DNA of 27,595 nt from Actinomycetota bacterium (GTDB lineage: Bacteria; Actinomycetota; Acidimicrobiia; Acidimicrobiales; JAMCPL01): the NCBI GenBank assembly GCA_023379725.1, contig JAMCPC010000082.1, positions 1-27,595 of the forward strand, given 5' to 3'. The notes under the pieces are model-generated. The model was not told the origin of the DNA. It made no database searches and saw only the letters and a program-made list of their open reading frames with translations. The translations under genes and the position numbers were made by a program. Positions 8,002-15,724 of this stretch are shown here, in pieces; positions within the stretch are counted from its first letter, which is position 1; each line of letters begins with the position of its first letter.

Positions 8002-8256
8002 TTAATCTGTCTCAGCAACAGGAGCGGAAACAGTGACTACCTCACCATCCACTTCGACGAATCCGCCGTTACCAAGTACTGCACTTATCGCTTCGTCACC
8101 GCCATCAAACCTGACTGCGCTGCCAGGTACCAATGCAGCTATAAAAGGGGTGTGTCCAGCGAGAAAGGTCGCATCGCCATCAAGGGTCCTCACCACCACC
8201 CCGGTCACTTCACCCTCATAAACAATACGATCCGGCAGAACCAGCCTCCCTATCAC
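8002..8256 (-). CDS. atpC: ATP synthase F1 subunit epsilon, short form
   Basis: Part of the central stalk of F1. At 84 residues it covers only the N-terminal beta-sandwich: LPDRIVYEGEVTGVVV, DGDATFLAGHTPFIAAL and GNGGFVEVDGEVVTV. It stops at the end of that domain, so the two-helix C-terminal domain that inhibits ATP hydrolysis in many bacteria is absent. Typical epsilon subunits are about 120-140 residues. The other frames after the TAA show no helix-like continuation, so this does not look like a simple frameshift. The start is GTG at 8256, two bases after the atpD stop, consistent with translational coupling. Last gene of the atp cluster. Confidence 0.9.
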   Translation of the reverse strand: MIGRLVLPDRIVYEGEVTGVVVRTLDGDATFLAGHTPFIAALVPGSAVRFDGGDEAISAVLGNGGFVEVDGEVVTVSAPVAETD

Positions 8257-8258
8257 GC

Positions 8259-9704
8259 TCAGCTCGCCTGCTTCTCTAATTCGCGCGCTTTGGACAACAC
8301 TGATTCCACTCCCCCGACATTTAAAAATGCCTGTTCCGGTACATCATCCAGTTCGCCGTTGACAATAGCCTCAAACGACTCCACCGTCTCCTCCACCGGA
8401 ACATATATACCTGGTATGCCTGTAAATACCTCTCCCACGAAGAAGGGCTGCGACAGAAACCTCTGTATCTTACGTGCCCTGGATACCACCACCCTATCGT
8501 CTTCCGATAGTTCGTCAAGGCCAAGTATGGCAATAATATCCTGCAACTCCATGTACCGTTGGAGTACCTCTTGCACTCTACGCGCTACATCATAGTGCCT
8601 CTCACCCACGATCTCTGGTGCCAAGATATTTGAAGTAGAGGCCAGTGGATCGACAGCTGGATATATACCCAAGGCAGCTATCTGGCGAGACAACTCAGTG
8701 GTCGCATCAAGGTGGGTAAAGGTCGTGAATGGTGCCGGGTCAGTATAGTCGTCAGCAGGAACATATACCGCCTGCAGAGAGGTAATAGACCTGCCTTTGG
8801 TAGAGGTGATCCTCTCCTGCAGCTCTCCCATCTCATCCGCAAGGGTAGGCTGATAGCCTACTGCCGCTGGCATTCTGGAAAGAAGCGTAGACACCTCGGA
8901 ACCTGCCTGGACGAAACGGAATATGTTGTCGACAAAGAGGAGCACATCCTGATTTTTTACATCTCGAAAATATTCCGCCATGGTCAGTGCAGCCAGACCG
9001 ACCCTGAAGCGTACACCGGGCGGCTCGTCCATCTGCCCATAGACAAGCGCAGCCTTCGAGATGACCCCCGACTCCTGCATCTCCAGCCATAGATCATTGC
9101 CCTCTCTTGTCCTCTCGCCTACGCCGGCAAAGACTGAGACACCACCGTGTTGTGTAGCTACCCTGTTTATCATTTCCATGATCAGAACGGTCTTCCCAAC
9201 CCCCGCGCCACCAAACAATCCGATCTTTCCCCCCTGTACATACGGTTCGAGTAAATCTATGACCTTGATGCCTGTCTCGAATACCTGAGAACGCGGCTCC
9301 AACTCATCAAAATTAGGCGCTGGCCTATGTATCTCCCAGTAATCCTCAATCCCACTCACATCATCCGTATCCAGCGGCTGGCCAAGTACATTGAATACGT
9401 GCCCAAGTACCGCATCTCCCACCGGTACTGTAAGTCCATGCCCAAGATTGCGGACAGCGGCACCACGCTGAAGCCCGTCTGTAGGCTTCAAACAGATACA
9501 GCGTACCCTACCATCGCCTATCTGTTGAGCTACTTCAGCTGTAATAGTCACCAAATTCCCGTCAAGGGTAAGATCGACTTCGACTGCATGTTGTATCTCG
9601 GGCAGTGCGTGAGGTGGAAACTCGACATCTATTACAGGTCCGGCTATAGCCACTATCCTGCCATCCGGCCTGGTCCCATTCATACTTACATTATCAGCAT
9701 TCAC
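8259..9704 (-). CDS. atpD: ATP synthase F1 subunit beta
   Basis: Catalytic subunit of F1. The protein has 481 residues. The P-loop GGAGVGKT lies at 165-172. Other family blocks are VGERTREGNDL with the catalytic Glu, the DEPPGVRFRV variant of the usual NEPPGAR loop, and LFVDNIFRFVQAGSEVS (Walker B and downstream). The start is GTG at 9704, set by a GGAG 6 nt upstream. Its first base is shared with the GTGA overlap with the small ORF at 9701-9856. The stop is 2 bp from the atpC start. Confidence 0.97.
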   Translation of the reverse strand: MNADNVSMNGTRPDGRIVAIAGPVIDVEFPPHALPEIQHAVEVDLTLDGNLVTITAEVAQQIGDGRVRCICLKPTDGLQRGAAVRNLGHGLTVPVGDAVLGHVFNVLGQPLDTDDVSGIEDYWEIHRPAPNFDELEPRSQVFETGIKVIDLLEPYVQGGKIGLFGGAGVGKTVLIMEMINRVATQHGGVSVFAGVGERTREGNDLWLEMQESGVISKAALVYGQMDEPPGVRFRVGLAALTMAEYFRDVKNQDVLLFVDNIFRFVQAGSEVSTLLSRMPAAVGYQPTLADEMGELQERITSTKGRSITSLQAVYVPADDYTDPAPFTTFTHLDATTELSRQIAALGIYPAVDPLASTSNILAPEIVGERHYDVARRVQEVLQRYMELQDIIAILGLDELSEDDRVVVSRARKIQRFLSQPFFVGEVFTGIPGIYVPVEETVESFEAIVNGELDDVPEQAFLNVGGVESVLSKARELEKQAS

Positions 9705-9856
9705 TGCCTTCTCCTCTCATCCATTGTTGGCTCATCTGTGTATATGCCGACATCTCCTAGATCTTGATATATCTCATTAATTAAATAGAAAGATACTTGG
9801 GAGTGTCGCCCAAATGTCCTGTTGGTACTGGTGTTGTTGGTACTGGTGTTGGTCAT
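9701..9856 (-). CDS. Candidate 51-residue small protein between atpG and atpD
   Basis: Not recognised as any family. It begins with ATG 5 nt after the atpG stop, has a GGAGG Shine-Dalgarno sequence (9867-9871) with 10-nt spacing, and its TGA overlaps the GTG start of atpD as GTGA. It therefore fills the atpG-atpD gap exactly, in the style of a translationally coupled operon gene. The N-terminus MTNTSTNNTSTN comes from a 15-bp tandem duplication (9821-9850). The rest is mixed (SFYLINEIYQDLGDV) and ends in a charged DERRRQ tail. No membrane segment or signal peptide is evident. It may be a small accessory or coupling peptide, or a chance ORF; the start signal and boundaries argue for translation. 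Confidence 0.5.
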   Translation of the reverse strand: MTNTSTNNTSTNRTFGRHSQVSFYLINEIYQDLGDVGIYTDEPTMDERRRQ

Positions 9857-9861
9857 TCTAC

Positions 9862-10824
9862 CTAATCCTCCAAAGATGCCTGTCTCAACGCCTCAGCACC
9901 TCCAACTATCTCCATTATCTCTGTAGTAATTGCATCCTGCCTTGCCCTGTTCACTGCCCTGGTAAGAGTCTTTATAAGTTCATCTGCATTCTCGGTGGCT
10001 GCAGCCATCGCTCTCTGGCGAGCCGAGTGCTCGCTCGTTGCCGCCTCTAAAAGAGCCGTAAACAGCTCAGATTCTATATATCGTCTAATAACTATTGGTA
10101 ACAATTCAGCTGGTTCAGGTTCCAACTCCAGGTAGCCATTTCTTGCTCTTTCCAGTGCCGAATGCTTCATACTCCCATCCAAGGCCGACCCTGGATCCAA
10201 GCTGGATCCTGAATCGGCATCCGACTCTGAATCCAGAGCGGAAGCCTTACTCGAATCGGTATCTACAGGCAATATTTTACGAACCTCTACCACCTGCGAA
10301 CCGGCAGACTTGAACCTGGTGGAGACCAGATCAATCTCTGCGATCTCACCTGCATCCAGCAGACCAAGAATCGAATCGGCGATATTAACTGCATCTTCGT
10401 AAGATGGTTTATCAGAAAAGCCCATGAACGAAGCGGCCAATTCCTGCCCGCTGAACTTGAAAAACGAAGCTGCCTTCTTGCCCACAGCAATCACCTTGTA
10501 TTGCTTCGACAAATCTGTCAATCCTTCCAATAGATGCGTCGTAGCTCGCAATACGGACATATTGTAGCCACCACAGAGACCACGGTCGGCAACTATCGTA
10601 CACACCAACACAGCACTGCCGGAGGTTGCTGTACTGCCGCTTTCATGCATCACCCCGCTCAGAACATTGCCTACAGCACTGCTGTAAGGTATCGCGGCTT
10701 CAAGACGTGCTCTCGCCCTCATAATCCTGGACGCAGCAATCAGTTCCATAGCTCGTGTAATCTTCTTGGTAGCCTGCACGCTCTTTATGCGGCGACGCAA
10801 TACACGTTCTTGTGCTCCTGGCAT
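9862..10824 (-). CDS. atpG: ATP synthase F1 subunit gamma, with Ser/Asp-rich insertion
   Basis: Rotor shaft of F1. The protein has 320 residues, longer than the usual ~290. The N-terminal helix (RRRIKSVQATKKITRAMELI) and the C-terminal helix (NRARQDAITTEIMEIVGGAE) are conserved, as is the DRGLCGGYN block. The extra length is a Ser/Asp/Gly low-complexity stretch at about 188-217, where other gamma subunits have a short loop in the globular domain. It encodes related SSLDPGSALD-type units. The ATG at 10824 agrees with the conserved N-terminus, but its ribosome binding site is weak. It is followed after 5 nt by the small ORF preceding atpD. Confidence 0.95.
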   Translation of the reverse strand: MPGAQERVLRRRIKSVQATKKITRAMELIAASRIMRARARLEAAIPYSSAVGNVLSGVMHESGSTATSGSAVLVCTIVADRGLCGGYNMSVLRATTHLLEGLTDLSKQYKVIAVGKKAASFFKFSGQELAASFMGFSDKPSYEDAVNIADSILGLLDAGEIAEIDLVSTRFKSAGSQVVEVRKILPVDTDSSKASALDSESDADSGSSLDPGSALDGSMKHSALERARNGYLELEPEPAELLPIVIRRYIESELFTALLEAATSEHSARQRAMAAATENADELIKTLTRAVNRARQDAITTEIMEIVGGAEALRQASLED

Positions 10825-10828
10825 AAGA

Positions 10829-10939
10829 CTAACCTACCATTCCTCGAAGTATCAGCGAATATCTACTGACTTTAGAATCACACGTCAGTAATCCATTCCG
10901 GGTGACTGGTACTCCAGCCCTACTATCTGGGCAGAACAT
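10829..10939 (-). other. Gap after atpA with a 36-codon ORF of doubtful status
   Basis: The 118-bp gap between atpA and atpG holds a 36-codon ORF starting 3 nt after the atpA stop and ending 4 nt before the atpG start. It has no good Shine-Dalgarno sequence and no recognisable features. It is listed because it is one of three unusual gaps in the cluster. Confidence 0.15.
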
Positions 10940-10942
10940 GCC

Positions 10943-12463
10943 TTAAGATGCCTCCACGTCAAAGACCTTCTGAAAGTCCTCTATTGCATCTTTCAGCCTG
11001 TCTCCATCCGGCAGGGTACCCGTCTCTCTAATATGTGCTAGCAGATCTGCATGCTTTGCTCTCATGTACTTGAGCAACTCGCTTTCAAACCTCCGTACCT
11101 GGTCAATCGGGAGTCCATCCACATAACCACCAGTGCCCACATACACTACGACTACCTGCTCTTCTACCGCCATAGGGGAATGCTGAGGCTGCTTTAGCAA
11201 CTCGGTCAGCCTGTACCCACGCTCCAGTTGCGCCTGGGATACCTTGTCCAGTTCGGATCCAAAGGTTGCAAAGGACTCCAACTCCCTGAATTGGGCAAGG
11301 TCTATCTTAAGGGTTCCGGATACCTGTTTCATGGCCTTTATTTGAGCATTGCCTCCTACTCTTGAAACCGATATACCGACATTCATAGCAGGCCTTACGC
11401 CAGCGTAAAATAGCTCGGTTTCCAGATACACCTGACCGTCTGTGATAGAAATCACGTTGGTCGGAATGTAGGCAGATACGTCTCCTGCCTTAGTCTCTAT
11501 GATGGGAAGTGCAGTGAGAGAGCCACCACCCAAAGCATCTGAAAGTCTGGCTGCACGCTCAAGCAGCCTGCTGTGCAGGTAGAACACATCGCCAGGATAG
11601 GCCTCACGACCCGGAGGTCTACGTAACAACAAAGACAGTTGCCGATACGCCTCGGCCTGCTTGGACAGATCGTCATACACTATCAGTGCATCCTCTCCCT
11701 TCTCCATCCAGTGCTGTCCCATAGCGCACCCACCGTATGGCGCAAGGTACTTGAATGGTGCCGGGTCCGATGCAGGAGCCGATACTACTACCGTATAATC
11801 CAGAGCACCATGCTCCGCAAGGGTAGCCACAGTACTGGCGACAGAAGAGCCCTTCTGCCCGACTGCCACATATATGCATTTTACGCCCAGCCCTTTCTGG
11901 TGAATAATTGTATCTATAGCCACTGTAGTCTTGCCTGTTTTCCGATCACCGATTATAAGCTCTCTCTGACCACGTCCAATCGGCGTCATGGCATCAATAG
12001 CCTTTATTCCGGTCTGAAGGGGCACTGATACGGGTTGACGATTGACTACACCAGGAGCCTGAATCTCCATACGTCTGAGTTCTTCAGCCTGTATCGGCCC
12101 TTTCCCGTCAATAGGCTCACCAAGTGCGTTTACCACCCTTCCAAGCAGAGCGTCGCCTACTGGAACTGAAAGTATTCTTCCGGTAGCTCTTACTATCTGA
12201 TCCTCTTCGAGATGCTCGTCACTTCCCAGGATAACTGCCCCAATGACATCTTCCTCCAAGTTTAGTGCGATCCCCAGGGTACCGTCCTCGAACTCAAGCA
12301 ACTCATTCACTCCCACGCCGGGTAGACCGGATACTCTTGCTACGCCATCACCGACCTCCATAATACGGCCGACCTGCTCTACCGAAGCCGTCGCGACCTC
12401 TCCGGTAAGGTACTTATTCAATACGCTTTCAATCTCTTTGGCATCAATAGTCAGTTCAGCCAT
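10943..12463 (-). CDS. atpA: ATP synthase F1 subunit alpha
   Basis: Non-catalytic nucleotide-binding subunit of F1. From the ATG at 12463 the protein has 506 residues. The P-loop GDRKTGKT is at 172-179 (many homologues have GDRQTGKT). The conserved PVGDALLGRVVNALGEPIDG, TGIKAIDAMTPIGRGQRELI and SRVGGNAQIKAMKQVSGTLK blocks are present. An upstream in-frame ATG at 12469 is rejected as the start because the AAAGGAG ribosome binding site (12470-12476) touches it but sits 6 nt from 12463. The protein from there begins MAELTIDAKEIESVL, as in homologues. Confidence 0.97.
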   Translation of the reverse strand: MAELTIDAKEIESVLNKYLTGEVATASVEQVGRIMEVGDGVARVSGLPGVGVNELLEFEDGTLGIALNLEEDVIGAVILGSDEHLEEDQIVRATGRILSVPVGDALLGRVVNALGEPIDGKGPIQAEELRRMEIQAPGVVNRQPVSVPLQTGIKAIDAMTPIGRGQRELIIGDRKTGKTTVAIDTIIHQKGLGVKCIYVAVGQKGSSVASTVATLAEHGALDYTVVVSAPASDPAPFKYLAPYGGCAMGQHWMEKGEDALIVYDDLSKQAEAYRQLSLLLRRPPGREAYPGDVFYLHSRLLERAARLSDALGGGSLTALPIIETKAGDVSAYIPTNVISITDGQVYLETELFYAGVRPAMNVGISVSRVGGNAQIKAMKQVSGTLKIDLAQFRELESFATFGSELDKVSQAQLERGYRLTELLKQPQHSPMAVEEQVVVVYVGTGGYVDGLPIDQVRRFESELLKYMRAKHADLLAHIRETGTLPDGDRLKDAIEDFQKVFDVEAS

Positions 12464-12469
12464 GTCCAT

Positions 12470-12476
12470 CTCCTTT
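12470..12476 (-). promoter_or_regulatory. Ribosome binding site that sets the atpA start
   Basis: AAAGGAG on the minus strand, 6 nt before the ATG at 12463 and directly adjacent to the upstream ATG at 12469. The spacing selects the inner start. Confidence 0.75.
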
Positions 12477-12530
12477 CACGCTAGTCCTACTCGTAGCTCC
12501 ATCTGCATATTTCCACATACAATGTTGCAT

Positions 12531-12650
12531 TTACCATGTTAAGTCTGCAGTTGTTAAGTCTGTAATCGCCACTTCATGCCAGGCACACTCACAGACAGCA
12601 TCCATAGCACCCACATAATTATGACAACTGGGCATATGATAGTTCGTCAT
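12531..12650 (-). CDS. Candidate 39-residue ORF between atpH and atpA
   Basis: An ATG 2 nt after the atpH stop opens 39 codons that end at TAA 12531-12533. The product has three Cys and three His (for example VCECAWHEVAITDL) but matches nothing I recognise. There is no convincing Shine-Dalgarno sequence; only a GGGG about 10 nt upstream. The remaining 61 bp to the atpA ribosome binding site are empty. ORFs of this length occur by chance, so this is a weak call, kept because the gap itself (183 bp) is unusual for an atp operon. Confidence 0.2.
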   Translation of the reverse strand: MTNYHMPSCHNYVGAMDAVCECAWHEVAITDLTTADLTW

Positions 12651-12652
12651 GT

Positions 12653-13669
12653 CTACGCGGCACCCCGGTTCACCATACCGGCACTTACAGCCTGGTGAGC
12701 GAGGTCTCTACCCAGCAACGGAGATCCAAGTGCCTCCAGATAACGACGCGCACTGGAGTCGACCACCAGGTCACCTATGCTCACGACAACTCCACCCAGT
12801 AAAGAACTATCTATGTCCACCTGGACGTCTACCGGACATCCGGCAACATCTCCAAGAATACCTGTAAGCATACCAAGCTCATCATCGGTAAGCGGCTTGG
12901 CGGATCGTACCTTTCCTATACGCCAACCACGAATACCGGAGACGAGATCTGCCAACCATGCAAGAGTTGTCGCCATGTCTCTCGGCCTCGATGACAACGA
13001 ATGAACCACTATTTTGACCGTAGCAGGGTTCACCTTCCCGTCAAGTAGCTCAAACATAGCACGGCGCCTTGCAATCAATGGAATTGATCTGTCAATAAGC
13101 GTAAAACTCGGCAGCGTACCTCCATCAAACAACCTTGAAAGTGCCAGTACCTCTTCCTGGACAGTTGCCAAAGTACCAGCATCCTCTACCCTGTCGAGCA
13201 CAGCCCTACAGTAGCCACCGATGTAATTACGTGCAGCAGAACGGGAGAGCTTCTCTTCCTCCTCTGCGGCCACTCTGGACATCACTACCTCCAAATGGCT
13301 GTAAGAAATGCCAGAACTGCCCGTTGCCTGTTCACCAGACGTATCCTTAGAAGATACTTCGTCTATCCAACGAACCATCTCCACCATCTCGCCAAAGGCT
13401 GCTGGAAGATCGTCCCCATGCCCCTCTACGACTGCTCTTCGTATCACGCGTAGCGCATATTCATCTATGCGCGAAGTCAATAGATCGGACAGTATGTTCT
13501 TGCGTATCAAGCTGCTGATACCTGAATCGGTGATCACCCCAAACAGCACAGGATTGGCCAGGATAAGCTGATTGAACGAGTCCAGATCGGATGCCATCCG
13601 GCTGAGCGCTGCATCTGCCAATGCAGACTCGACTACTGCATGTACGTATCCTTTTAGAGAGGGGATCAT
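12653..13669 (-). CDS. atpH: ATP synthase subunit delta with duplicated N-terminal domain
   Basis: Peripheral-stalk subunit linking F1 to subunit b. At 338 residues it is almost twice the usual ~180. Residues ~5-105 (GYVHAVVESALADAALSRM through the LPAAFGEMVEMV helix) and ~145-250 (NYIGGYCRAVLDRVEDAGTL through ATTLAWLADLV) both look like the helical OSCP N-terminal domain, joined by a Ser/Gly linker and a charged helix. The normal C-terminal domain follows (VRSAKPLTDDELGML, then DSSLLGGVVVSIGDLVVD). Duplication of this domain is known in actinobacterial delta and in the mycobacterial b-delta fusion. The gene is in the same frame as atpF and separated from it by one TAG and three codons. Confidence 0.92.
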   Translation of the reverse strand: MIPSLKGYVHAVVESALADAALSRMASDLDSFNQLILANPVLFGVITDSGISSLIRKNILSDLLTSRIDEYALRVIRRAVVEGHGDDLPAAFGEMVEMVRWIDEVSSKDTSGEQATGSSGISYSHLEVVMSRVAAEEEEKLSRSAARNYIGGYCRAVLDRVEDAGTLATVQEEVLALSRLFDGGTLPSFTLIDRSIPLIARRRAMFELLDGKVNPATVKIVVHSLSSRPRDMATTLAWLADLVSGIRGWRIGKVRSAKPLTDDELGMLTGILGDVAGCPVDVQVDIDSSLLGGVVVSIGDLVVDSSARRYLEALGSPLLGRDLAHQAVSAGMVNRGAA

Positions 13670-13678
13670 CCAAGCAAT

Positions 13679-14227
13679 CTATACACTCGTCGAGGGCGTT
13701 CCTGCTCCGGTCGATGCCGATGCCCTGAACGCAGCAACTGACTCTTCAATAAGATCGCGATGGCGTTCGGGATCCATCTCCCGAGCAACCACTCTCGCGG
13801 CGAGTGACATCGCCAACTCACCCATCTTGGCAGACAACTCTTCCACCGCCATAGACCTATCCTTGGCGATCTCAGACTTTGCCGCCTCTACAAGGCGATC
13901 GAATTCTGCCTGCCCTCTCTGCTCAGCATCAACGCGCAACTGATCGGCAACACGATTTGCCTGGGCAACCAATTCCCTTGCCTTCTCTCTGGCCTCGCTT
14001 ATGATCTGGTCACGCTGCCTCCGTATCTCTTCGGCTTCCTTTTTGGCTTTGCTCGCATCATCCAATGAAGTCCTGATGAGATCCTGGCGATCCTTGATCT
14101 GCTTGTCCACCCATGGTATCACCCATATAGCCAACACCAGTAGGGTCAGTATAAAGGCACTGACCTCTACAATTATCGTACCGTTTGGCACCAGAAAGTT
14201 ACTTGCCACCATCGGTAATGACAACAT
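13679..14227 (-). CDS. atpF: ATP synthase Fo subunit b
   Basis: Peripheral-stalk membrane subunit. The 182 residues comprise one N-terminal membrane helix (about 20-42, VEVSAFILTLLVLAIWVIPW), then a long charged amphipathic helix (KQIKDRQDLIRTSLDDASKA onward) and a short disordered tail ending GTPSTSV. The start at 14227 is 8 nt after the atpE stop. It ends in TAG, then three codons in the same frame lead into the atpH ATG. Only one b-type subunit is encoded here, so a b2 dimer is expected. Confidence 0.94.
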   Translation of the reverse strand: MLSLPMVASNFLVPNGTIIVEVSAFILTLLVLAIWVIPWVDKQIKDRQDLIRTSLDDASKAKKEAEEIRRQRDQIISEAREKARELVAQANRVADQLRVDAEQRGQAEFDRLVEAAKSEIAKDRSMAVEELSAKMGELAMSLAARVVAREMDPERHRDLIEESVAAFRASASTGAGTPSTSV

Positions 14228-14235
14228 GAAACTAC

Positions 14236-14505
14236 TTACTTCTTGTACAGCGAGAATACAAACAGCGCAGTAAAGGCAAGATTGATGAAGTACATTGCCT
14301 CCACCAAACCAACCGTCAAGAACATAATAGTGAACAACCTGCCTTGTGCCTCAGGTTGCCTTGCAACTCCCGCGATAGTCTGGCTTCCGGCCAACCCATC
14401 ACCTATTGATGCTCCAACCGCACCTCCCCCCAGGGCCATACCGCCACCAATCATTGCTCCAGCCAACTTTATAGCGTCAGCCGTAGCGCTGGTACTTGCT
14501 GCCAT
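14236..14505 (-). CDS. atpE: ATP synthase Fo subunit c
   Basis: Proton-translocating ring subunit with 89 residues and two membrane helices. Helix 1 (about 11-40) is Gly/Ala-rich (GGGMALGGGAVGASIGDG) and the polar loop is ARQPEAQGR at 48-56. Helix 2 carries the ion-binding carboxylate E69 in GLVEAMYFINLAF. The extra residues typical of Na+-binding rings are not obvious, so proton coupling is likely. An AAAGGAG ribosome binding site sits 8 nt before the ATG. It is the first gene of the atp cluster here: no atpB or atpI precedes it. Confidence 0.96.
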   Translation of the reverse strand: MAASTSATADAIKLAGAMIGGGMALGGGAVGASIGDGLAGSQTIAGVARQPEAQGRLFTIMFLTVGLVEAMYFINLAFTALFVFSLYKK

Positions 14506-14625
14506 TTATCACACTCCTTTACCGGTCAATCTAATTCAGTAGATGATATTTTTAGCACATGACAAGTACATGATGCAAACTGGCAAATGAAAATTTTACT
14601 GGCTATCCCAGGAGGCACCAAACGG
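14506..14625 (-). promoter_or_regulatory. ilvC-atpE gap, possible atp promoter
   Basis: 120 bp between the ilvC stop and atpE. On the minus strand TTGCAT lies 17-18 nt upstream of an A-rich TAAAAAT, a candidate but unremarkable promoter. No Rho-independent terminator is visible after ilvC, so readthrough from the ilv operon into atp is possible. No atpB is present. Confidence 0.3.
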
Positions 14626-15651
14626 TCAGCCGCCAGATACGTCCCTAACGCTCTTGCGACCCGTCGATATAAAAGGCATCATCTTTCTCAACTCAGCACC
14701 GACCTTCTCTATCGGTGCCTCGGCAGCTTTACGCCTCATCTCACTAAAGTTTGGACGCCCGGCTTTGTTCTCAGCAACCCATTCTTCTGCAAACTTACCG
14801 GAGCGAATATCATCAAGTATGCTACGCATGGTCTCACGTACGTGCTCATCAATGACCCTCGGCCCCCTGGTCATGTCTCCGTATTCTGCCGTATCGGATA
14901 CCGAATAGCGCATACCACTAATCCCTTCCTCGTATATCAGATCCACTATCAACTTCATCTCATGCAGGCACTCAAAATAGGCAGACTCCGGCTGGTATCC
15001 CGCCTCCACTAATGTATCGAATCCAGCTTGCATCAGTGAGGTCACCCCACCGCACAGAACGGCCTGCTCTCCAAAGAGATCAGTCTCAGTCTCTTCGGCA
15101 AAGGTAGTATCCAGCACGCCTGCCCTGGTGGCCCCTATACCGTATGCGTAAGAGATAGCGAGTTCTCTTGCCTTGCCGGAATGGTCCTGCGCTACCGCTA
15201 CCAGCGATGGTACTCCACCCCCCTCGGTAAAGGTTCTCCGGACAAGATGGCCGGGACTCTTCGGTGCCACCATAGCTACATCCACGAATGCAGGCGGCTT
15301 GATCTGTCCAAAATGGATGTTGAATCCATGGGCGAAGAAGAGAGCATCTCCCTCTTTCAACGCTGGCTCTATATCACGTACATACGCTTCTGGCTGTTCA
15401 GTATCGGGCAGAAGAATCATAATAAGATCAGCCTCTTCTGAAGCGTCGCGCAGGTTCAACACTTTCAGGCCAGCCTTTTCGGCCTTTGCCTTGGAAGAGG
15501 ACCCCTCACGCAACCCCACCCTTACGTCGACCCCTGAATCAGCCAGGTTCAGAGCATGGGCATGCCCCTGGGATCCATAACCGAGAATCGCCACCTTGCT
15601 TCCTTTTATAAGAGCCGTATCGGCATCCTTGTCGTAGTATAACGTAGCCAT
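14626..15651 (-). CDS. ilvC: Ketol-acid reductoisomerase, class I
   Basis: Second step of valine, leucine and isoleucine synthesis: isomerises and reduces acetolactate or acetohydroxybutyrate using NADPH and Mg2+. The 341 residues are the class I length. The Rossmann motif GYGSQGHAHALN lies at 24-35. The following loop LREGSSSKAKAEKAG has the Arg/Ser set expected for NADPH. Catalytic residues are visible in HGFNIHFGQI, APKSPGHLVRR, EETETDLFGEQAVLCGG (D191, E195) and FECLHEMKLIVDLIYEEG. AAAGGAG lies 8 nt before the ATG at 15651. It is the third gene of ilvBNC. Confidence 0.97.
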   Translation of the reverse strand: MATLYYDKDADTALIKGSKVAILGYGSQGHAHALNLADSGVDVRVGLREGSSSKAKAEKAGLKVLNLRDASEEADLIMILLPDTEQPEAYVRDIEPALKEGDALFFAHGFNIHFGQIKPPAFVDVAMVAPKSPGHLVRRTFTEGGGVPSLVAVAQDHSGKARELAISYAYGIGATRAGVLDTTFAEETETDLFGEQAVLCGGVTSLMQAGFDTLVEAGYQPESAYFECLHEMKLIVDLIYEEGISGMRYSVSDTAEYGDMTRGPRVIDEHVRETMRSILDDIRSGKFAEEWVAENKAGRPNFSEMRRKAAEAPIEKVGAELRKMMPFISTGRKSVRDVSGG

Positions 15652-15683
15652 TTAATTACTCCTTTCGCTCCTTGGTATTATTG

Positions 15684-15721
15684 ATCGTTATAGCCTAATC
15701 ATTATCGTTATAGCCTAATCA
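15684..15721. repeat. 20-bp-period tandem duplication between ilvN and ilvC
   Basis: The 18-bp sequence ATCGTTATAGCCTAATCA occurs at 15684-15701 and 15704-15721. Its TATAGCCT core appears once more in the ilvN end just after. It lies in the 73-bp ilvN-ilvC spacer. It is probably a slippage duplication; no hairpin is obvious. Confidence 0.8.
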
Positions 15722-15724
15722 CAA

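Noticed and set aside
12463..12469. Upstream ATG of atpA (MDMAEL)
   Set aside because: The Shine-Dalgarno is directly adjacent to it; correct spacing picks the ATG at 12463.
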